DNA of 64,000 nt from Sabellastarte sp. h YS-2021 (taxonomy: Eukaryota > Annelida > Polychaeta > Sabellida > Sabellidae). Below the pieces are notes generated by a model that did not search any database, was not told the DNA's origin, and saw only the letters and a list, made by a program, of their open reading frames with translations. Made by a program: the position numbers and the translations under genes. This document shows positions 34,787 to 44,237 of this stretch, piece by piece (position 1 is the first letter of the stretch; every line of letters starts with the position of its first letter). The stretch lies in contig OZ024929.1 of assembly GCA_964017235.1 (NCBI GenBank), positions 64,885,603 to 64,949,602 on the forward strand, read 5' to 3'.

Positions 34787-35202
34787 ATTTACCATATGGT
34801 CTGTGTTAAATAAGAAAAGCAAACAAACCAGCTTTAAATGGTATTACCAAATGAGGGAGAGATTTAAACAGAATTAGTGATGGCCATTTTTTAATCCAAA
34901 TTTTCTGCCAACTGTTACATGTACTTTGTACATTTTGTATTTTGTTAAATAATCATTCTACACCAATTAACATAATTCTACAAAGACAGTAACTTTGACA
35001 ACTATTCTCTTAATTGCTACATTGGGATTAATCTCTAACAAACTAATGTCAAAAAGATTGTGGATTGTAATTCTTACTAAATGGAGAGAGAAACCCAGTG
35101 ACAGGAAAGGTATTCATACAATGGTTTCATATAAAGACCAACCCCTACGAAAGACCGTTTTTAGCATTTCCCTTGGGCGGTCTTTATTCACAGGTTTGAC
35201 TG

Positions 35203-35890
35203 TATATATAATGTATTATGTTTTCCCCAGGTGACCCCATAATCCCCTTTTAGTTTTTCATCTTTTCATGGGTGGCAAGATATGTGATTTCCAAGCCAGG
35301 GCTTGGCGTCTTCGGTAGTGTAGCCCTTGGGGCTATTTATGCCTTTTTTAGTGAGCATGGCTTCACTCCTTCCTCCAAAATCCAGACATCCAGCCAGTAT
35401 TGGTACTGTCATTTCAATTATTTTCTGATTTTTGGCTTCTTACAGGCCCAGTTTTCCGAAACCGGGGCACTGTAACCGGGACTCAGACTGGTCATTCTAA
35501 TTCATCCATTCCAATCTAATTCTTTCAAAATCCAAGAAAAATTGACTAATACTTCCAATCTCAGCTGTAATCCCTCCATCGGACGGTTGGATTCAGCATT
35601 CAGTTCCACATGGTAAGCTATTGTAGTGTAATAAAATTGAAAATTTTAATTACTTAAATGTAGCTTTTATAAGCTACAAGCTTACCATGTGTAACTGAAG
35701 AGAATCCCACCCTGCCTCTCTGCTGAATAACAGCTGAGGGGGTATGGGCAAATTTCCTATTCGAAAGAGGAGCGGAAGGCTACGCCACTACTGGGGTCAC
35801 CTCGATGCCTGCGGCCTCCGGAGTAAGCATTCAGTTCCACATGGTAAGCTTGTAGCTTATAAAAGCTACATTTAAGTAATTAAAATTTTC
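35203..35890 (+). mobile_element. 3' end of DIRS B with palindrome and inverted terminal repeat
   Basis: 35375-35700 aligns with 13650-13990 of copy C. A palindromic segment (about 35607-35697) has CCACATGGTAAGCT inverted as AGCTTACCATGTG around an AT-rich centre. The terminal repeat at 35815-35860 (CCTGCGGCCTCCGG, TCCACATGGTAAGC) is the inverse of the left end of copy C. Confidence 0.7.
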
Positions 35891-36259
35891 AAGTTAATCT
35901 TTATCTCTTTCAACACTATATGCCCTGAGTAGTTATCTAAGGGAAGGATTGATTGATTGATTGAAAATGGAAAGGTCTATGTAATCAGAAAAATTGTGGG
36001 TGGACATCCTATCGTGTAAAGATTGTTGTGGGCAAAGTTTCTTGTGGGGCAAAGGTTCTGTGGGTAGAGTTCGCATTGGGCAAAGTTCTTGTGGGCAAAG
36101 GTGTAGCGCTGGCTAATAGCAGCTCCCTATGGCAGGGAGCTTGTTTGCATAAAAACTAATTTGGACTGAAATTATGAAAAGCTAAATTTGAGTCAGTATA
36201 TAGACCCAAGTTTCATAGATCATTTATATGTTGTTTTTGTGGTGCAAATGTGATTCACT
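35891..36259. other. Short simple repeats and an orphan hairpin
   Basis: It contains (GATT)n at 35948-35964 and several copies of a GTGGGCAAAG-like decamer (36025-36105). A perfect 7-bp-arm hairpin AGCTCCC...GGGAGCT (36131-36151) followed by TGTTTGCATAAAAAC resembles Helentron-like 5' ends. No gene was seen. Confidence 0.5.
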
Positions 36260-36439
36260 TTGGATACACTCTGGAATATAAATATGCATCTCTTTTTATC
36301 ACTCATGGATATCAACAAAACCACACAAAATAATTTGGTGTACAGCAAAACAGTGGGAATGAATCACAGAAATGTGCTGTCTCTCAGCACTAGTGAAGTG
36401 TACACACACATACAAGGCAAGATCTTCTGTGGACAAGAG

Positions 36440-38908
36440 AAACAGTGAGCCACTCTAAAGAACTTTGTCAACTTTCACCAACTACAGTTACTGTATTTAA
36501 TGTTAGACTGAACAGACTTGACAGAAAAAAAACAAGAGGCAGCAAAAAAGACGGTAATGTACAAAAAAGAAAATACTTGGAAAATTGTCACAAAGTAAAA
36601 AGAGTAAATAAAAACAACCTGATTAACATAAAAGCTGTATCTCATATTGATCATAGAATATATTCACTGTTAATGCCCGTTCATTGTACTTTGGTTTAGC
36701 GTTCGCTACGCCGCTGCCGCCGCGCGTAGAGATTTTTGGCGTTAACGCTCTCAGAGAAAAACTACACCAGCTAGATTCACCAAATTTGCAGGATATCTTC
36801 ATTGGGGGGGTAAGCTTCTCTGGGACTGAAATTAGCCTCATTCTGAAAAACAAGACGGTCGGTTTCGGGCATTTCTTTGAAAATTATCTACATTTTTCTA
36901 CTGGCTGTTTCTCATAGGTAGAAGGTTGAATCTCTTCATATATGACAGATATATATGTCCTCTACAACCTTGCAGACATTTGACCTTGAAGCTCTTAATT
37001 CAAGGTCAACCACAGAGTGCCAGAGTAACCCACATAGTGGATTTTAAAAGTGCCTATATCTCCCTTATTATTGGTCCTAGAGGTTTGCAATGTGAAACCA
37101 ATTTCTGGTGTGGTCAGATTTGACCTTGGACCCCTCCTTCAAGGTCAAACGAGGATAGCCAAACTTAAAAGTGCTTATAACTCACTTATTATTAGTCCTA
37201 GAGGTTTGGGATGGTAAACCAACCTATAGGAAATCATGGGCTGGGAAACATCTGGTGTGGATAGATTTGACCTTGGGCCCACCATCAAGGTCAAACGAGG
37301 ATAGCAAATCTTAAAAGTGCTTAAAACTTGCTTATTATTGGTCCTAGAGGTTTGGGAGGGCACTCCAAACTATAGGAAATCATGGGCTGGGAATCTTTTG
37401 GTGTGGTCGGATTTGACCTTGGGCCCTTCCTTCAAGGTCAAACAAGGATAGCCAAACTTAAAAGTGCTTATAACTTGCTTATTATTGGTCGTAGAGGTTT
37501 GGGATGGTAAACCAACATATAGGAAATCATGGGATGGGAATCTTGTGGTGTGGTCGGATTTGACCTTGGGCCCCTCCTTCAAGGTCAAATGATGGTTCAC
37601 TGGCTTTGGTGAGTTTTCTTTCCGGTGGATACAAATTTGCATCGGTTCTCCAATGCGTAGGTCTAGTTAATAAATAAATCCCTTGACATTAGAAATTTCT
37701 ATGTGAAAACAAGTGCTCCTTTGGAATAATAACTGAATCCTACCTAAACACTAAAACAAACTAGCAGCTGTGTGGCCTAAATACAAATGGGTTTAAATTA
37801 GATCGAATCTACAGAAACCAAAAGAAAGGAGGTGGATTATCACTTGTTTACAATGATTGCTGTAATGTTCAAAAATTAAACTAGCCTAGCAATAAGTGCA
37901 TGGAACTAGGATTGTGGAAAGTAATTCACTGTAATATAACAACCACAGTTTGGGTATCTACTGCCATCGGCCTTAAACATGTCCAAGAATACAATCACAA
38001 AGAAGGTAACCTCCTTGATGTAATCATTGCCAGCAATGATGTTAAATATGAACATAATTGTGAAGCTAAAGATTTCCTTTCAGACCATTGCTATGTCCTT
38101 TTTAAAACTATTAGATAAAAGGACGGAGCCCAGCATCAGAAGAGAGCCTATAGACAGATTAAAGATGTATCAGATTCCATCTGGAAAGAGAAGTTAAGTA
38201 ATATTGAGTTGTGCAATAGTGACAATATCACTATACTAGCAGAAGACCTTGGACACAAGCTTGAAAAGATCCTAAATGAAGTTGCCCCAATCCAAGAAAA
38301 AATAATAAGATCCAGAACGCCGAAAGCATGGTTCTGTGATGAAATACGTGTCATGAGGGCAGCATACAGAAAATGCTTCAAAATCTTGAAGAAGACCAGA
38401 TGCAACACATATTGGACTGCTGTGAAGAAAGCAAGAAATGACTACTGGGGAAAGCTAAAGCTGGCAAAAAGGGCTTTCTTTACTCAGAAGGTACTAGAAT
38501 CCAAGGGAGACACAAAAAACTCTATAAGACCATCAATGGGCTAATCAAAAGAGAAAATAATAGCCCCCTTCCACCAAATAGATCCAGTCAAGACTTAGCT
38601 CAACACTTTTCGGACTTCTCTCAAAAGGTAGCAAAAATAGCTGACCATCTCCAGCACTACCCAAATTTTGTATCACCATCCAGAGATGTACCACACCTCA
38701 GATCATTTGATCCAGAATCCTGTGAAAGTATTTCAAAAATAATGACCAAACTTGGAAATAACAATGTGATCTTGACAAATTTCCTGTTCATATCTTAAAC
38801 AATAATAAAGAATGTATGGCTGATAAAATTACAAAAGTAGTGAACAATTCCTTAACATCTGGCCAATTTCCTGACCGCTGGAAGCAAGCACTAGTGAAGC
38901 CACTAATT
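36440..38908 (+). pseudogene. LINE endonuclease and linker region (interrupted)
   Basis: Upstream text VNKNNLINIKAVSHIDHRIY (about 36600-36660) continues after 37666 as INKSLDIRNF. Endonuclease signatures include ETYLN-like sequence (about 37735), GGGLSLVY (37832) and DVIIASNDVKYE...LSDHC (38016-38090). The frame 38209-38544 is a lysine-rich linker (AWFCDEIRVMRAAYRKCFKI). 38816-38908 gives ITKVVNNSLTSGQFPDRWKQ. The intact enzyme would nick target DNA for target-primed reverse transcription. Several frame changes are present. Confidence 0.75.
36687..37666 (+). mobile_element. Helentron-like (HINE) insertion in LINE, no TSD
   Basis: About 980 bp: leader (36687-37045) as at 21055, four R1 units (37050-37605), CCGGTGGATAC (37622-37632), hairpin GCATCG/CAATGC (37639-37656) and CTAG-TT (37663-37668). 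The 5' hairpin has been lost. Removing it restores the LINE reading frame exactly, with the junction falling in a run of three T and no duplication. This is the clearest single copy for defining element ends. Confidence 0.82.
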
Positions 38909-39309
38909 AAGCGTCCCTTGAAAAGGGGACGCTTATTGGTTTCACCCCTGGTTTTCAGTCAGCCGCCACCGCCGCCGCCGCATTATCGTCTCCCTTGAAT
39001 ATCTCCCTTGTTATTAGGCCTATCCAAATGATATGTGGCAGTTGTCTTCTATAGGCGTGGGGAAATTTTTTGACAGGCATAAATTTGACCTTTGACCTTT
39101 ATCAAGGTCACATTATCAAAAATTCAAAAACAATTTACTTCCTTTTCACTAGATTTCCTCAGAAAGTACCAGGTGTGGGTCAACCAAATTTGGTATGCGC
39201 ATTCCTGACAGAAGAATCTAGGCGCCAGTCGATATTGGGATCAATCGGGCCATAATTGACCAATTGACAGGCGATTGATTATCTGTTCATAAAAAATTTG
39301 CTAAGATTA

Positions 39310-41720
39310 AGCCTTGAACTCGCTTATTATTGGTCCTAGAGGTTTGGGATGGTATACCAACATATAGGAAATCATGTGCTGGGAATCTTCTGGTGTGGTC
39401 AGATTTGACCTTGGGCCCCTCGTTCAAGGTCAAACGAGCATAGCCAAACCTAAAGTGCTTATAACTCGCTTATTGTTGGTCCTAGAGGTTTGGGATGGTA
39501 TACCAACATATAGGAAATCATGCTCTGGAAATCTTTTGGTGTGGTCAGATTTGACCTTGGGCCCCTCGTTCAAGGTCAAACGAGGATAGCCAAACCTAAA
39601 AGTGCTTATAACTCGCTTATTATTGGTCCTAGAGGTTTGGGATGGTAAACCAACATATAGGAAATCATGGGCTGGGAATCTTTTGGTGTGGTCAAATTTG
39701 ACCTTGGGCCTCTTCTTCAAGGTCAAACGAGCATAGCCAAACATAAAAGTGCTTATAACTCGCTTATTATTGGTCCTAGAGGTTTGGGATGGTATACCAA
39801 CATACAGGAAATCATGGGCTGGGAATCTTCTGGTGTGGTCGGATTTGACCTTGGGCCCCTCATTCAAGGTCAAACGAGGCTAGCCAAACATAAAAGTGCG
39901 TATAACTCACTTATTATTGGTCCTAGAGGTTTGGGATGGTAAACCAACATATAGGAAATCATGGGCTAGGAATCTTCTGGTGTGGTCGGATTTGACCTTG
40001 GGCCCCTCATTCAAGGTCAAACGAGGCTAGCCAAACTTAAAAGTGCTTATAACTCGCTTATTATTGGTCCTAGAGGTTTGGGATGGTAAACCAACATGTA
40101 GGAAATCATATGCTGGGAATCTTTTGGTGTGGTGGGATTTGACCTTGGGCCTCTTCTTCAAGGTCAAACAAGCATAGCCAAACATAAAAGTGCTTATAAC
40201 TCACTTATTATTGGTCCTAGAGGTTTGGGATGGTAAACCAACATATAGGAAATCATGGGCTGGGAATGTTCTGGTGTGGTCGGATTTGACCTTGGGCCCC
40301 TCGTTCAAGGTCAAACGAGGCTAGCCAAACGTAAAAGTGCTTATAACTCACATATTATTGGTCCTAGAGGTTTGGGATGGTAAACCAACATATAGGAAAT
40401 CATGGGCTGGGAATCTTCTGGTGTGGTCGAATTTGACATTGTGCCCCTCGTTCAAGGTCAAACGAGGCTAGCCAAACTTAAAAGTGCTTATAACTCGCTT
40501 ATTATTGGTCCTAAAGTTTTGGGATGGTATACCAACATATAGGAAATCATGGGCTGGGAATCTTTTGGTGTGGTCGGATTTGACCTTGGGCCTCTCCTTC
40601 AAGGTCAAACGAGCATAGCCAAACTTAGAAGTGCTTATAACTCGCTTATTATTGGTCCTACAGGTTTGGGATGGTAAACCAACCTGTAGGAAATCATGGG
40701 CTGGGAATCTTTTGGTGTGGTGGAATTTGACCTTGGGCCTCTCCTTCAAGGTCAAACGAGCATAGCCAAACTTAAAAGTGCTTATAACTCGCATATTATT
40801 GGTCATACAGGTTTGGAATGGTAACCCAACCTATAGGAAATCATGTGCTGGGAATCTTCTGGTGTGGTCGGATTTGACCTTGGACCCCTCGTTCAAGGTC
40901 AAACGAGGCTAGCCAAACTTAAAAGTGCTTATAACTCGCTTATTATTGGTCCTAAAGTTTTGGGATGGTATACCAACATATAGGAAATCATGGGCTGGGA
41001 ATCTTTTGATGTGGTCGGATTTGACCTTGGGCCTCTCCTTCAAGGTCAAACGAGCATAGCCAAACTTAAAAGTGCTTATAACTCGCTTATTATTGGTCGT
41101 ACAGGTTTGGAATGGTAAACCAACATGTAGGAAATCATGTGCTGGGAATCTTCTGGTGTGGTCGGATTTGACCTTGGGCCCCTCGTTCAAGGTCAAACGA
41201 GGATAGCCAAACTTAAAAGTGCTTATAACTCGCATAATATTGCTCCTAGAGTTTTGGGATGGTATACCAACATGTAGGAAGTCATGTGCTGGGAATCTTC
41301 TGGTGTGGTCAGATTTGACCTTGGGCCCCTCGTTCAAGGTCAAACGAGGATAGCCAAACTTAGAAGTGCTTATAACTCGCTTATTATTGGTCCTAGAGGT
41401 TTGGGATGGTAAACCAACATGTAGGAATTCATGGGCTGGGAATCTTCTGGTGTGGTCGGATTTGACCTTGGGCCTCTCCTTCAAGGTCAAACGAGGATAG
41501 CCAAACTTAGAGTGCTTATAACTTGCTTATTATTGATCCTAGAGGTTTGGGATGGTAAACCAACATGTAGGAAATCATGGACTGGGAATCTTCTGGTGTG
41601 GAGGGATTTGACCTTGGGCCTTTCCCTCAAGGTCAAATGGTGATAGCCAAACTTAGAAGTGCTTATAACTCGCTTATTATTGGTTGTAGAGGTTTTGGGT
41701 GTGAAACTAACCTATAGGAA
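39310..41720 (+). repeat. R1 tandem array (147 bp, about 17 units)
   Basis: Units match those at 5506-7975 but form a different set of variants (for example CAACATATAGGAAATCATGG and CTAAAGTTTTGGGATGG). The leader before it (38935-39305) duplicates 5126-5505. Stop-free antisense frames of 112-193 codons are by-products of the 147-bp period. Confidence 0.95.
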
Positions 41721-42870
41721 ATCTTTTGGCTTTCCTAAAATTAATAGTGCTAATATCCTATATTACTTACCTACAGATAAGTTGTGTTATAAATTCAGGT
41801 GTAACAAGTCATATCTTCTGTGTAAATGACTAAAGACAAGGTACACATGTTATTCTACTAACTCATCTTACAATCACATGGAAGTTGTTTTTTTATGTTT
41901 TTGAAATGTTTCACAGTTGGCCTTCATATCTCTCACAAGTGTATTTACTTTGCAACCTGGTTTTGTAAAAATATACAGGTTCATGCCACCTTAGTAGTAG
42001 ATTCAACCCTTTTTTTAACACTCACTAAATGAGAATTGCCACTGGGAGAAAGACACTGTTGTAAACTTCAAGGATGAAAACACCATGTAGCCTTGTTAAG
42101 ATGCACTGATTGTTTCCCCAATTTAATCAGCTCTTGAATATCAGACCAGTTTATATCATTGTCCAATGGTATATTGGTGATCGATGTGCCCAAGATGAAT
42201 ACAAATAATATTTCACAAGTCCATATAATAATATACATTGCATTGTATTCACTTTATTTCCTGTAATATGCCACAGTACATTATAAAAATAATATCCTGT
42301 GTTACTGACATTATATACAGATAATATAGGTTTCACATAATTTGTTAATTTATACACTGGACACATTTTTTGTTAATGAAAGCAATGACCTACAATATTA
42401 TAATTGCTTCATTTTTAAAGCCAGCAATGTACACAAGTGGAATAGATTGAAATATAGGAAGTCTGGGACAGGTAACATTTCATCCCACTTTATAAACACA
42501 ACTTGTGCACTCTTATTAGCCTTGCCACAGGCATTTATATGTACAATATAGACACAACAGTTTGATTGCATTATAAGTATTTTTCATAATGTTCTCAAAT
42601 ATTTGCTGAAAAATGTGCTGGAAATTATGTTAAAAAAATCAAATCAAATATAATTTAAAATAAAAAAGAAAGTGCATTTGTTTGTCAATGTCTAGCAGTC
42701 TACTGATGAAGTCAGATTCTCCAATTTCCAGCACTTCAGTCATGCAGTGTACATACATGGGTTTTACCCATGATTGAGTTTATGAAATCTTATTATTGGT
42801 TATTAAGTGGTCCATCTGAGCAGCTCTGATGATCAGTAATGCACAAAAAAAATTATGGTTTCTTTGTTTC
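41721..42870. other. AT-rich unassigned sequence inside the nest
   Basis: No array unit, terminus or domain recognised. Confidence 0.4.
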
Positions 42871-43080
42871 TATGTCAGCTGACATGGTATCACTGTGCAT
42901 TGTCTGGTATGCATCCACATCCTCATGAACAACTCGAAAAGTACAAGGCCCAGAGACATGCTTTTACATTTAAAAGATACCTTGTCTATTGAAGATGATA
43001 AATTGTTCAAGGCATGCATATCGGTCTGTTCATCTGTTAGGAATCTTCTGATGTGGTTAGATTTGGCCTTAGGCCCTGTT
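42871..43080 (+). mobile_element. AGCTGAC-type leader fragment with R1 scrap
   Basis: ATGTCAGCTGACATGGTATC starts a diverged leader that stops at about 43035. A piece of an R1 unit follows (AGGAATCTTCTGATGTGGTT), so the junction is a rearrangement. Confidence 0.6.
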
Positions 43081-43482
43081 TAGAGGTATACAGTTGTAAG
43101 TAGAGACTTTGGGAAAGGCTAAGACAGTTATGAAGTGGAGTATGCGGTCCAAGTATATCAGTTTACATGTTTATGGGAATGACCTCCTCTTGAACTGTAG
43201 GATCCTTTTATAAAGGTAAACAGCAGTAGTTAAATGTTGGGAACAAGACCAAAAATACATTTATATATGTGTGTCTGTGATTATACAATACAATAGAAAC
43301 AGATATAACTTCTATGTAACTATCTCTTGCAATTCTTAAAAAAATATATAAACATGTTGTCAGGTGTGTGACTATTAGAGAGGAATACATCTCATAATAG
43401 GATACAAATAGTGATAACAGCATATAATGCACAGAACATTGAAAATATTCTGAATGGCTTTTGTTAATATCCTTTTTCCAGC
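43081..43482. other. AT-rich unassigned sequence
   Basis: Nothing recognisable before the gag relic. Confidence 0.4.
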
Positions 43483-43990
43483 TCCAATGAAGGTGAAAGG
43501 TTACTTATTTAGTAATTGGACATTTTTCATAGCTGAATGGCAAAATAACGAAATTGCCACTGGACTAAGGGAGAAATAAAAGAATGTAAGGGTTGCAACT
43601 TTAAGATCTGTTATGGGTAGAGATTGTTTTAGATTCTTAAGAAATCATGAGATAACAGATAAAAACTGCAAAGATCCAGCAAAGTGTAGAAAGGCACTGG
43701 AAAGTTATTTCAAACCAACCCAAAATGAGATTTACGGATTGTATATGTTCTGTTCATGTGATGAAGGACCCAATGAAAATGTGGATCAGTGGGTTAACAG
43801 ACCAAGACTACTTTCAAAGTCTTGCAACTTTGAAGCAATGACTGACAGTTTGTTAAGAGACCATGTCGTTCTTGGGACGAAAGACAAGGCTACAAGAGCA
43901 TGGATGTTTAGAGAGAAGGTAAAAAAGTCAATCTGAATGAAGCAGTTGAAATTCTGAGAGCTAGTGAAGTAGCTGCTTAACACATAACAT
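43483..43990 (+). pseudogene. Ty3-type retrotransposon gag (capsid) relic
   Basis: From 43485, PAPMKVKGYLFSNWTFFIAE then WQNNEIATGLREK and a stop, continuing VRVATLRSVMGRDCFRFL, ALESYFKPTQNEIYGLYMF, ENVDQWVNRPRLLSKSCNFE, LLRDHVVLGTKDKATR, and after another stop region EILRASEV-like text. The layout (xGNxxxNWxxFxxxWxNYExATGL, then VRxxFxxxCxPxxNExxxRxxF, then LRxLxxxCxFxxxxxxLIRDRIVxGI) is that of gypsy/Ty3 gag in animals. No protease, polymerase or LTR adjoins it. A CCAG just before 43483 could mimic a splice acceptor, but in-frame stops argue against an exon. Confidence 0.75.
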
Positions 43991-44237
43991 AAAGGAGTTT
44001 GACCAAGGGACATCGGAGGAAGTGGTACACTTCAACAATCAGGAGAAGGCTAACAGATGTCCAGCAAAAATTCTCTACTTATAACTGTGTACGCCTAATC
44101 AGGCCCCTCCTTCAAGGTCAAATGAGGGTAGGCAAACTTAAAAGTGCTTATAACTTGCTTATTATTGAAAAATGCTGTTTATCTTCAAAACCATGTTAGT
44201 TGTCCTTTTCCATTGGATACATCAAATGTGTCCTTGG
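43991..44237 (+). mobile_element. R1 scrap and CCGGTGG-type 3' end, target of the L1-type LINE
   Basis: A partial R1 unit (CCCCTCCTTCAAGGTCAAAT, 44103-44122) is followed by CATTGGATACATCAAATG (44211-44228) and TGTCCTTGG. The remainder of this terminus continues after the LINE at 48341 (TGTCCTTGGTCTATTTTTTT). The intact version is at 4135-4183. Confidence 0.7.

Larger units (their letters stand above)
32543..35202. mobile_element. Tc1/mariner-type element (TIR CAGTCAAACCTGT) inside DIRS B
   Basis: CAGTCAAACCTGT (32543-32555) is inverted exactly at 35190-35202. TA flanks both sides (32541-32542 and 35203-35204). Removing the nested 32990-34786 element leaves about 860 bp with no transposase, so it is non-autonomous. 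GACC-rich subterminal sequence (CAAATAGAGACCACTTGC; AAAGACCGTTTTTAGC) is present at both ends. Confidence 0.8.
30113..35890 (+). mobile_element. DIRS-like retrotransposon copy B, split by a DNA transposon
   Basis: Parts at 30113-32542 and 35203-35890 belong to one element. At 32543 a TA-flanked transposon intervenes, and DIRS 3' sequence continues after 35202. The order is RT remnant (RVEANDR, METPESIRASLIPGEWVS), RNase H, then recombinase with the QHIRAF (HxxR-like) and CHWK boxes near 32190-32285. The polymerase catalytic YLDD box is deleted between about 30470 and 30500. The 3' end (35750-35890) carries the inverted terminal repeat found at 13036. Many frameshifts make it inactive. Confidence 0.82.

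Noticed and set aside
36687..37666. Canonical Helitron (5' TC, insertion at A^T)
   Set aside because: No TC start was seen, and the host sequence at this junction has no A^T option consistent with the restored frame; T^T fits both insertions.
39430..41490. Antisense open frames in the second R1 array
   Set aside because: Same cause as above; they break wherever a unit has an indel.
43483..43990. Domesticated gag exon with an upstream CCAG acceptor
   Set aside because: In-frame stops interrupt the capsid-like frame and no downstream donor or partner exon was evident.
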